Translations under genes and position numbers: made by a program | Source: Chrysoperla carnea | Lineage: Eukaryota > Arthropoda > Insecta > Neuroptera > Chrysopidae | Direction: 5' to 3' | Assembly: GCF_905475395.1 (NCBI RefSeq) | Contig: NC_058339.1 | Location: 11,292,001-11,356,000, forward strand | Length of the DNA stretch: 64,000 nucleotides | Notes under the pieces: model-generated | Seen by the model: the letters and a program-made list of their open reading frames with translations, nothing else | The model's database searches: none | Told to the model about the DNA's origin: nothing | Shown: in pieces, positions 46,838-55,737 of the stretch | How positions within the stretch are numbered: the stretch's first letter is position 1 | Layout: the number at the start of each line of letters is the position of its first letter

Positions 46838-48939
46838 AACTACTTTGAAAATTTGTATTAAAAAGTAAAGTTGAAAGAATACTTATATAGTTTTGATATG
46901 CTTATTAATTAGGCTAACAAATAAAATCAATCATCAATAATTTGTAAAAAGCTTTATTTTTGAGAGAATTAAATACCAAAAATTAACATCGATTCCAAAA
47001 CTGTAATGAGATAAGTACATACCCACGCGTAATAACGCAAGAGAGTCAAAAAAGTTAATAGAACGTCAAAGGTCATTTATATATCAGTGTAGGTATTACA
47101 TGTGCATTCGATTTCTAATTTTTCGTTTACAAAAAATGTTTCAAACAAAATATGTTTTTTCTATATTTTTTACACGAATTGACGATAAAAATTGAGTTTT
47201 CTATTTCGAATTTAGACCTTTATAATATTTATCTACCAAGGTCACACAATACTCAATAATTAAATTTTTTTGCACACTTCAAACTTTGGTTTGAAACATT
47301 TTTCAAAAAAATGCTAATCTGGAAAAACTAAGAAACGTTACTTTTATAACACAGTGTACAGAATGGTTTGAGCTTAAGACGTTTTTATCAAAAATATCGT
47401 AGAGGTAAGTAAAACTTAGTTAGTTGCAGTCTGGTGGAAATATTTTTTGCCAATAGTCTAATTTAGTCTTGCAGTGTTCTAAAAAACAATTCTAGAAGAA
47501 TGAGTAAGTCTAAAACATTCTGAAAAAGTATGAAAAGATCTATTTCAAACATATTTTAAGCAGTTTGAAGTTTGCATTTTTTCCAAATTTTTGGACTCTC
47601 CTAGAATATTTTTCGAAAATTAATCAGAGATTTCATGAAAATTTAGCTAAAGTAAAAATGATTAGAACACCTCTCTCTCACATACTCGTGGGATATGTAC
47701 TATATGCCAACGCAAGATATGGGCAAAAACGTAGTCTTTTAAGGTCTCCTAATAACACCCTTGAATGAATGAATAAACAAATCTAGTGTCAAAACTTTTG
47801 GATCACCCCTCTACGATTTACATAAGTACACTGGATCATTATAATTGCCAAAATTTTTGAGGGTGGGTGGATGTTTGTACACTTTCACGCAAAAACTATT
47901 GCGCGGATTTGGATGAAATTTGGAACACAGATAGTTTATAACTTGGATTAACACATAGTACAGTTATTGCTTACCTTTTTTTGGTTCTTAACAGTTTTTA
48001 ACAATAATTCCACGACAGTTTAAAATTATTTCACCTATAGAAAGTTACATTATCAGCGAGTATCATTACTTCAGCCTACATGTTAAAATCCGTATGAATT
48101 ATCTATTACACACTCGAATGGTAAAAGTACTCACATCGTTCGTACTTCTAATTCCATCTTAGCACTCTCATGTGCAATTGGCAATTACGTAGATTGGTTA
48201 TAAAATCTACAAACTATCAAAGAGATCCATAATTTCAAAAATTTTATGATATTATTTATTAAGAATATTACAATATTATTTGATAGAAAATAATATGAAT
48301 TATGAAAATGATATATAAAATAATATGATTGGGTTATAAATTTTCATATTTTATGGCTTCTTATTAAGTCCAAAAATTATTGATTTAATTTTTTACTTGC
48401 CGGTATTAATCTGTTGGGTAAATCAAGTTCATGGATAGTCACACTCATTCCTCTATATTATATGTAATGTATGTCAATGTAATATATTGCCATTACCGTC
48501 AGATTGTAAACTGATTACCAAAAATCACTCGAACTAGCACTAACTCGACAACACCTATTAACGAAAATCAACTCATTGCGTTATGTTTAGTTGGTCTGAG
48601 TCGAGTTAGCACTCATTGGGATGGTTTTTGGTCCATTTTTTTGGAAGTCAAACTTACAATTTTACAATATTATCGTGACATATATATACATATTAAGAGA
48701 CAGATAGGCATTTAAAATATTTTTAAAAGTTTATTTTTATATGTAGCCAAAATTGCAGCTCGTGGGTTCGCCACGTGGGCTCGGCTCGGCAATGAATGGT
48801 GGGCTTTTAACACTTTCTTCTATCGTCCTGTTCTTAACAAAGAGGCCATGCCAAATATTATAGTATACATATATATATATAGTATTTGGTCGTGTTGCAA
48901 AAAATTTATTTTCTTTTTTATATCCTTTTCGTTACAAAA
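46838..48939. other. Spacer between the two secreted-protein genes
   Basis: Holds the Gly-rich gene's poly(A) signal (46919-46924) and the repeat fragment at 47860-47995. No further signal-peptide exon with a donor site was found. Confidence 0.55.
47860..47995 (+). repeat. Fragment of a second widespread insect repeat
   Basis: GTTTGTACACTTTCACGCAA, GATTTGGATGAAATTTGGAA and CACAGATAGTTTATAACTTG: a wording common in dispersed insect repeats. No coding sequence. Confidence 0.45.
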
Positions 48940-49024
48940 ATGTCGATCACGATTTCTAACTAATTTTATGAAGATATCATGAAAAAAACTGATAAATTAA
49001 ATTGGTTTTACTTTCATATAAAAA
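48940..49024 (+). promoter_or_regulatory. Conserved upstream block and TATA-like box of the Cys-rich gene
   Basis: TCACGATTTCTAAC, TTTTATGAAGATATCATG, AAAAAAACTGATAAATTAAA, then TATAAAAA at 49017-49024, 55 bp before the ATG. This matches the block upstream of the Gly-rich paralogue over about 80 bp, and the two agree again at TTTTAAACTT. TATA spacing suggests transcription starts near 49045. Confidence 0.5.
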
Positions 49025-49078
49025 ATATTTCATTTTAAACTTCACTTGTTTATTTTTAAAGATTTATTTGATTCCATT

Positions 49079-51245
49079 ATGAAATTATTTGTGATTTATT
49101 GTTTTGTATCCTCTATGATATCATTTTATACTGCTGTTCCCATTTTTGATCAAGGAATTAGTCAAATTGTTCCAAGTGCTGGTTCTGGCAGTTGTGGCAC
49201 TACTACTGCAAGCAGTGCCGGATTTGTATCAGGTAATATATTGATTGAAGCTCAATCTATTTGTGCGCTTTCATTTTAATTGACCAATATTTATTGTATA
49301 TAATAATTTATTTCATCAATAATGCTATTGATTGCACTTTGCCAGGGAAAGAATAGCTACGTTTAGCTTAACTTATCGCTCAGTTGGTATCAGCAATCGA
49401 TGTATCTTAAAGAAAAAAATATATTGTCAGTTCTATTAAGAATAAATTGATTTAGTCTTACTTCTACTGTTTACAAAATCCCTACTGTTTACTAAATTAA
49501 CATGCTTTAAAGGAGAACACTTTTTATAACGAAGAGGTTCCGAATGATAAAATCATATTTATTAAGATATTTTCTAGATTTTTCAAGAATTCATTTCTAA
49601 AATGTCTCGATTGATATTCGACGCCCAGATTTTCCCCTTCCGATTATTTCTACCCTCTGAAAAGTTTCTGATTTTACAAAAAACTTTGACTCCAGAGTAA
49701 AAACATTAATTGATGCAACTAATACTTATCAATCCTGACATCATATTAACCAAGGTAGAAAGTTATCCGAAATCTACTAATAATTAGATTTAGTAGAACT
49801 GATAATTTCTATCAATCTTTAACATGTTTATTGCAATATCTAGGTGTCGTGGTACCAGCAGGCGCAAGTGTTAATAGCCAAAGTAGTTGTCATTGTTCAG
49901 ATGGAATAGTTGGTGATTGTAGCTGTGGCAGTAGTGGTTGTGGATGTGGAACGGGATTTAATGGTACGAATAGTACGGTCAAGCTGATCTAGATACCTGG
50001 TTAAATCTGACGTTAAGGAAATGAGGCTAGCATTCCAATAGTAATTGATGTGTCGTTATTGACAGAATCAGCTAATGGCTACGACGAGCCCACTTTGATT
50101 ACTGAGATTCCACGCAGGACATGGGACAGTTCATCTTATACATAGCCACAATTAGATCATTCAATTATACGCGATTGAACCGAATGGAACAGTTAAATGA
50201 ATAATGAGTTTTTTGATATGACATTCTTGATTGAATTACCATCTCCATAAATTTGATGTTCTCCTACTGTCCCTAGTAGGACATGTATGGAGAGCGATAA
50301 AAACTCTGCTTATGTTATTTACGCCTGTAGATACCCACAGGGAGTCAGACGTAGAGTGTACTTTCTATGTTGTCTCGAACTTTGACAGAATCTTGTAATT
50401 TAATTTCCTTATAACACAACCTTTTACCGAAAACGCCCTTGCCTTCAGGTAACGAGATTTTATCTGTAACTGTAGGTACTAGGAACCCAATTGCATTACT
50501 CCTCTTATAATCATCATTCTGCAGTACTCAGACGACGTTGGAATTTTAGTTATTTTTTTAAATTATGTTTTCTGTAACAGGTGCCGAGAGCAGAAACAGA
50601 AAAAGTACAGATTGTAGCTGCCAAGGTAGTTGTTATTGTTCAGGTAAAATAACTGATGAATGTGACTGTAAAGGTGGTGGAAGCAAAGATTGCAGTTGCC
50701 AAGGTAGTTGTCATTGTTCAGGTAAAATAACTGATGAATGTGACTGTAAAGGTGGTGGAAGCAAAGATTGCAGTTGCCAAGGTAGTTGTCATTGTTCAGG
50801 TAAAATAACTGATGAATGTGACTGTAAAGGTGGTGGAAGCAAAGATTGCAGTTGCCAAGGTAGTTGTCATTGTTCAGGTAAAATAACTGATGAATGTGAC
50901 TGTAAAGGTGGAGGAAGCAAAGATTGCAGTTGCCAAGGTAGTTGTCATTGTTCAGGTAAAATAACTGATGAATGTGACTGTAAAGGTGGTGGAAGCAAAG
51001 ATTGCAGTTGCCAAGGTAGTTGTAATTGTTCAGGTAAAATAACTGATGAATGTGACTGTAAAGGTGGTGGAAGCAAAGATTGCAGTTGCAAAGGTAGTTG
51101 TAATTGTTCAGGTAAAATAACTGATGAATGTGACTGTAAAGGTGGTGGAAGCAAAGATTGCAGTTGCCAAGGTAGTTGTCATTGTTCGGGCAGAATATCT
51201 GATGAATGTGACTGTAAAAGTAGTGGTGTCGGATATATAGCATGA
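49079..51245 (+). CDS. Secreted Cys-rich protein with eight 26-residue C-x-C repeats (3 exons)
   Basis: I do not recognise the family. Exons 49079-49232, 49844-49963 and 50581-51245 join with phase-1 introns into 312 residues. MKLFVIYCFVSSMISFYTAV is a signal peptide close to that of the gene at 44360; VVPAG in exon 2 parallels VVPTG there. Exon 2 has Cys-x-Cys pairs (SCHCSDG, DCSCGSSGCGCG). Exon 3 is eight tandem 26-residue units of the form SKDCSCQGSCHCSGKIT plus DECDCKGGG, six cysteines each, nearly identical at DNA level (78-bp period). AATAAA at 51250-51255 is five bases after the stop. Paired C-x-C spacing could bind metal or form disulfide networks as in secreted silk or adhesive proteins; both ideas are inference. 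Alternatively exon 2 reads through to a TAG at about 49990, giving a short form without repeats. The intron before the repeat exon carries a retrotransposon relic. Confidence 0.75.
49313..49352 (+). pseudogene. Relic of a lost short exon in the Cys-rich gene
   Basis: The stretch TTTCATCAATAATG to TTTGCCAGGGAA resembles the region around exon 2 of the neighbouring paralogue (44611-44665, TTCCATCAATAATTTCCAG to ATATGCCAGGTAA). Here the acceptor is gone and the donor reads CAGGGAA instead of CAGGTAA, so the exon is probably skipped. Confidence 0.4.
50020..50480 (+). mobile_element. Old retrotransposon relic in intron 2 of the Cys-rich gene
   Basis: The part from TTGATTGAATTACCATCTCC to ACGCCTGTAGATA (about 50230-50340) aligns with the C-terminal Cys/His region of the relics at 34802 and 39500 (here TCMESDKNSAYVIYACR). 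Frame is broken. The upstream part is not identified. Confidence 0.6.
50600..51220 (+). repeat. 78-bp coding minisatellite (8 copies)
   Basis: A unit starting AGCAAAGATTGCAGTTGCC recurs every 78 bp (for example 50681 and 50759). The middle copies differ by a few bases only, while the first (STDCSC, SCYCSG) and last (GRISDECDCKSSG) copies are more diverged. That pattern fits growth by unequal exchange in the middle of the array. The period is a multiple of three, so frame is preserved. Confidence 0.95.
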
Positions 51246-51303
51246 AATGAATAAACTGTTGTAATTGTACTAGTACAACTATAAACTAGTACTAGTTTAA
51301 ATT

Positions 51304-51516
51304 CTGTGTTGTAAATTCATTTTTTTAAAGTGAAAATTATACATTGAGCTGTAAAAAATTGACAGATCACGTACTTATACGTCATCAACAGAGAGCGCCA
51401 AAAAACTGCGTTTAAATATCTGAAAATTATAATGTATTTTAAATATTTTTTATTTTGTTATAACGATATAAACAATGAATTAAAAATATAAAAAAAATAC
51501 ATGAATATTCCCTATT
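51304..51516 (+). repeat. Partial copy of the 40985 element between the Cys-rich gene and GCNA
   Basis: Matches 41293-41549 closely (TGTTGTAAATTCATTTTTTT, GACAGATCACGTACTTATAC, GAATATTCCCTATT). It lacks the left half and about 50 bp of interior. It fills nearly all of the convergent spacer. Confidence 0.8.
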
Positions 51517-51546
51517 AAATATAAATATTATTAAATATAAACTCGT

Positions 51547-53970
51547 TTAACTTTTATTTAAAATAATTTCGAATCGTCCTTTACAATATCCACAACATTT
51601 CTGTTCAATATTAACTGATTTCGAATGTCGTCCAAAACTATAACCACATTGCTTACAACGATACGTGTATTTCATTGGTACGTCATACGAATGACAACGA
51701 ACAATCACCGGTAAACTTGGAAAAGTTGTCATTGCTTTTTGTGCCCAAGTTTTCCAAAACGTTCCATGTCCATCTTTAACATTGTGTACAATCCATGTAA
51801 TTGCATGACACATTTCATGTATTAACACATCACGTAAACGTGATGGTCGATCAACAACTTTTGTACTAAGTTTAATACGACTAGAATATATTTGTTCACC
51901 ACTTTTAAGTTTTACCGCACGTTTATTATGTGTAAATCCAGCTGAACTTACCATACGATTACTCCATTCGACTGTTGTATTCGATGGAATTTTATTCGCA
52001 AATACTTCTGTATTAAATAAGTTAAATAAACGTTCTGTTAATTCTTGTCTTGTTTCTTTGAAGTTTTCTTTATAAATTAATGCATCTGGATGAGAATCGG
52101 AACTAGAAACTGAATCCGACAACGACGCTAAAAAAGCATTTTGGTCATTTGATATACATTTCGGAGTATTCCCAACAGTTTTCAATAATTTTATATCGTG
52201 TTTATATTTTTTAGACTCTTTTACTGATACTTCAGCTGGTGAAAAATTTAGATTTCTAACAGAAGGTAATTTTTTTGAATTTGATTTTTTGGTTGATGAT
52301 TTAGATGGCGAAAATAATAATTTTGAAGCTTGTGATGAACTTGGTGATGAAAAATTAAATTTATCATCGAAAGATAGTAATATTGAATCTTTTTTTCTAT
52401 TTGATGATTTAGTAGACGACGATTTTGACGTTTTCGGTTGACTGTCTTGTTCCGAAGGTAATAAGTGTTTTCTATTAAATTTATCATCGATAGAGTCGAG
52501 TGATTTTGAATCTTTTTCGATTTTTGATGATTTAGTAGACGACGATTTCGACGTTTTCGGTTGACTGTCTTGTTCCGAAGGTAATAACTGTTTTCTATTA
52601 AATTTATCATCGATAGAGTCGAGTGATTTTGAATCTTTTTCGATTTTTGATGATTTAGTAGACGAAGATTTCGACTTTTTCGATTGACTGTCTTGTTCCG
52701 AAGGTAATAACTGTTTTCTTCTTTGAAGTAACGTAAATAATGTATTCTCCTCTTCATTATTCTGTTTGGTTACACTTTTTGTATAAATTTTGCTTAAAAT
52801 ATCAGAATATTTTGGGTCATACAAGTTTTTATCGTTTGATACACATTTTGGATCGGAAAGTAAAAATTTCGTATTTAGTTTAGTAGAAGTAGCAGATAAT
52901 AATAATTTCGGAGCTTTAACAGGCGTTGTATTTAATTTCTTGATTTCCTTAACTGATGAAAAATTAAATTTATCATCGATAGAAAGTAATTTTGAATCTT
53001 TTTCGATTTTTGATGATTTAGTAGAAGAGGATTTCGACGTTTTTGGTTGAATACTGCTCTGTTCCGAAGGTAATAACTGTTTTCTTCTTTGAAGTAAATT
53101 GAATGTGTTATCCTCTACATTATTCTGTTTGGTTTCACTTTTTGTATATTTTGGGTTACACAAGTTTTTCTCATTTGATACACTTTGTAAATTAATTTTG
53201 GTTTCAATATTATTTTCAGTTAGTAACGATTTATAAGATTTAACGTCCTTTTTGGAAAACTTTTCTTTTACATTACTTTTAGTATTTTTACTTAAAATGT
53301 CACAGTTTTTTGGTTCACCCACATTTTTGTCCATTGGTTCACATTTTGAACTATCTTCAGAAATGAATACTTTTGTGTCTAATTTATTTTTGGCCGATAA
53401 ATTTTTAATAGGTGAGGATTTTAAATTAATATTTGTTTGAATGTTCTTTTCAGTTCGTATATTTTGAGACGTTTGTTTTCCTTCGGTTTTATTAGTATAA
53501 ATTTTGCTCAAAATCTTAAAATGTAATTTTTCTAAAATATCATCTTTTGAAACATTTTTTAAGGGAGAGTATGTTTTAGAAAATGATAATTTTGAATCCT
53601 GGTCATTTTTGTGACCTGGTGAAGATTCTAAATCAATTTTTAAAGAATTATTTCCGATTCGATTCGATGGTACGTTATTGTAAGGTTTTTTTTTATTGTC
53701 TAGGTTTAAAGTTGTACTGGTTTTATGTTTGAATCTTATGTACTCACTCGCAGAATTAAAAGAATTTCTTGGAGTTTCACTTTTATCACTGTAAATATCA
53801 GAATTAGATGAATATAATTTTCGTTTCTTTTTAGGTGTATCACGTTCATTTTCGTTTGTTTTGTTTTTACGCTTTAACTTGTTTTGTTGTTTTTTTGGTG
53901 AAAACATATTTTTATTAGTTATATAAATTGGTTTTTCGATACTAATGTTATACGATCTATGTTCACTCAT
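51547..53970 (-). CDS. Gcna: GCNA/ACRC-type SprT-like metalloprotease-domain protein
   Basis: Intronless, 807 residues starting MSEHRSYNIS. GCNA-type proteins act in germ cells on DNA-protein crosslinks and genome stability. Residues 1 to about 620 are disordered, rich in Ser, Lys, Asn and Asp, with repeated RKQLLPSEQ-type segments (at least three 41-residue copies). From about residue 640 a SprT-like domain runs (TRQELTERLFNLFNTEVFA, VEWSNRMVSSAGFTHN). The zinc motif is HEMCHAITWIVHNVKDGHG (about residue 718, plus-strand 51804-51818), followed by FWKTWAQKAM. A C-terminal zinc ribbon has YRCKQCGY and QKCCGYCKGRFEI. The reading frame is also open three codons upstream (TTG at 53979), but ATG at 53970 is the first Met. 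The catalytic HExxH and a third His are kept, so protease activity is possible; some GCNA orthologues lack the protease or zinc-finger domain. The gene converges on the Cys-rich gene (301 bp between stops) and diverges from Cdk12. Confidence 0.9.
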   Translation of the reverse strand: MSEHRSYNISIEKPIYITNKNMFSPKKQQNKLKRKNKTNENERDTPKKKRKLYSSNSDIYSDKSETPRNSFNSASEYIRFKHKTSTTLNLDNKKKPYNNVPSNRIGNNSLKIDLESSPGHKNDQDSKLSFSKTYSPLKNVSKDDILEKLHFKILSKIYTNKTEGKQTSQNIRTEKNIQTNINLKSSPIKNLSAKNKLDTKVFISEDSSKCEPMDKNVGEPKNCDILSKNTKSNVKEKFSKKDVKSYKSLLTENNIETKINLQSVSNEKNLCNPKYTKSETKQNNVEDNTFNLLQRRKQLLPSEQSSIQPKTSKSSSTKSSKIEKDSKLLSIDDKFNFSSVKEIKKLNTTPVKAPKLLLSATSTKLNTKFLLSDPKCVSNDKNLYDPKYSDILSKIYTKSVTKQNNEEENTLFTLLQRRKQLLPSEQDSQSKKSKSSSTKSSKIEKDSKSLDSIDDKFNRKQLLPSEQDSQPKTSKSSSTKSSKIEKDSKSLDSIDDKFNRKHLLPSEQDSQPKTSKSSSTKSSNRKKDSILLSFDDKFNFSSPSSSQASKLLFSPSKSSTKKSNSKKLPSVRNLNFSPAEVSVKESKKYKHDIKLLKTVGNTPKCISNDQNAFLASLSDSVSSSDSHPDALIYKENFKETRQELTERLFNLFNTEVFANKIPSNTTVEWSNRMVSSAGFTHNKRAVKLKSGEQIYSSRIKLSTKVVDRPSRLRDVLIHEMCHAITWIVHNVKDGHGTFWKTWAQKAMTTFPSLPVIVRCHSYDVPMKYTYRCKQCGYSFGRHSKSVNIEQKCCGYCKGRFEIILNKS
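52436..52735 (-). repeat. 123-bp in-frame tandem repeat in the GCNA N-terminus
   Basis: The stretch encoding RKQLLPSEQDSQPKTSKSSS and then KIEKDSKSLDSIDDKFN recurs with an exact 123-bp period (TGACTG at 52439, 52562 and 52685), that is 41 residues. A more diverged copy lies at about 53030-53090. The repeats lengthen the disordered region. Confidence 0.9.
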
Positions 53971-55737
53971 AATTTCCAAAAATTTTAAATCACATAATTC
54001 GTTAACAACCTTTAGATTTTATTTATTTTCGGATTTGAATATCTAGAACTTCAAAATAATTTCGTTAACTTTTGAATAAGATTAAGGGGTAATAATATTT
54101 ATTATTCATAGGGACGCGGCCATGTTTTTTTCCTATTGCTGACATCTAGTAACAAGCAAATAATATATATAATATGGAAACGAACCTTTATGCAGATATT
54201 TTGGTATTTTGTCATGTGCAGATTTCTAATTTTTTTTTTCAATTTAAAATACAAAATTTTTCTGGTAATAATAATTTTAGCTAAGTCATAACTTACATTA
54301 AAATGTTAGTCCACATCCAATCGTAATAATCTACTCTTACATATAAATAATATTTTCAACAAACACCAACGACCTGGCCTAATTTGAGATAAAATTATTA
54401 ATAATTTTACTCAAATCATAAGTTACATAAAGATGTAGTCCGACATCCGATCGTAATAATCTACTCTGACTTATAAATTTAAATAAAGTAAAAAATAATT
54501 ATAACAATTAGTCAAGAAAAATTATCTCCTTTGTAATATCATTTGGAACATGCATGCAAATTTTCAGGTCATTTTATTGAGGGCAACATAGAAAACACTT
54601 TGTTTAAAAAAATGTCGATAATCTTCATATGACTATAGCCCCTTAATCCATTTTGAATAAGAGGTATGTTAGATAACTTAAAAATCGTAGTTTACAACGA
54701 TTTTCTAAAAAATAAATAGAGGTTTATTTTTTATAAAATCAATCTTTCTTATAATAGGTAAATATAATAATTATAATTTTTTTAACCTAAATCTTTTTAT
54801 TGTGTTAACTATATTTTTTTCTAGTTTGAAATTAAAGTAATTTAGCGCCAACAACTTAACTTCCTGTCATATTAATACCCAACAATTAACTTTAAATAAA
54901 TATTATATGAAGAGATTTACTATATTTAGAAAATTTTTATTATAATAATTAATATTTAAATAGAATTAATATATATTTTAAGGGAAATATTGAATAATTT
55001 TTATAAAAAGAATGCGAATTGATATCTTGTCACGTAATTCATATCCTGTTACGTTGACTACATTTATAATGGCTACCCTCTGAATATCGACAAGCACAGA
55101 GCAATATCTAGTCCGATAAAAATCTAAAATAATTACATGAATCCTAATCCATCGAATTGCATGATTATTAAAATATATTAAATAAGAATTAAATATATTA
55201 TAATTAGAAAGAAATAATATTCTTTTAATATAATTATAAATGAAAAATGAGATCTTTTAAAAATACTTAAAACGTCAATTGCATAAAAATTCATAAAATT
55301 GGCGTATAATTAAGATAATTAAATAATTTCAGTGTTTAAATAGTTATATTACATGATACAGGTGAGTTTCCAATGATTTTTTTAATGTCGCGTTTTATTT
55401 GGGATAAATTTTATTAAAATCCTGGAATACCAAGCCTTAAAAATGGCGGACCACTTTTTTACTGACTGATTCATCATAATTTAAAAAAAACAGATAAAAA
55501 TTTATTGATAATACGATGACAATATTTTTAATAACGTTTATAAATAAATTTTACTTACATTTTTTTCATAATTAGCATATGTGTGTTTTAATTATTTATT
55601 TTTAAAATTATAATTTAGGTTATGTGTTTTGTATTGGATTTTTTGCAGATGATCAGAATGTGTGTTTTAAGTTAATAAAATTTGTGTGCGAAAATTCATA
55701 TGCGGTGTGTTATTAGACATGAATTTATATTTATATA
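53971..55737. other. Divergent GCNA / Cdk12 intergenic region
   Basis: 1,767 bp between the two start codons, very AT-rich. It must hold both promoters. A pair of direct repeats lies at 54281-54349 and 54411-54479. A possible 5'-UTR intron for Cdk12 runs from TACAGGTGAGTTT (donor near 55362) to TTTTTTGCAG (acceptor ending about 55649), 88 bp before the ATG. I see no coding sequence. Confidence 0.5.
54281..54479. repeat. Direct repeat pair (130-bp spacing) in the divergent promoter region
   Basis: 54281-54349 and 54411-54479 align along their length. They share GTCATAA/ATCATAA, the word TTACAT, ACATCC and the perfect core TCGTAATAATCTACTCT. No coding potential. Confidence 0.75.

Noticed and set aside
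46470-46868. Alternative-frame open frames across the Gly-rich exon (His/Leu-rich on minus, Val/Glu-rich on plus)
   Set aside because: Shadows of the GGN-type codon repeats; only the Gly/Ala/Ser frame joins to the signal-peptide exon in phase.
50563-51243. 226-codon open frame on the minus strand opposite the Cys-rich repeat exon
   Set aside because: The 78-bp period is a multiple of three, so any frame without a stop in one unit stays open across the array. It has no signal peptide and the sense frame has clean splice logic.
53971-53979. Upstream TTG start for GCNA giving three extra residues
   Set aside because: TTG initiation is not expected in an animal nuclear gene when an ATG follows three codons later.
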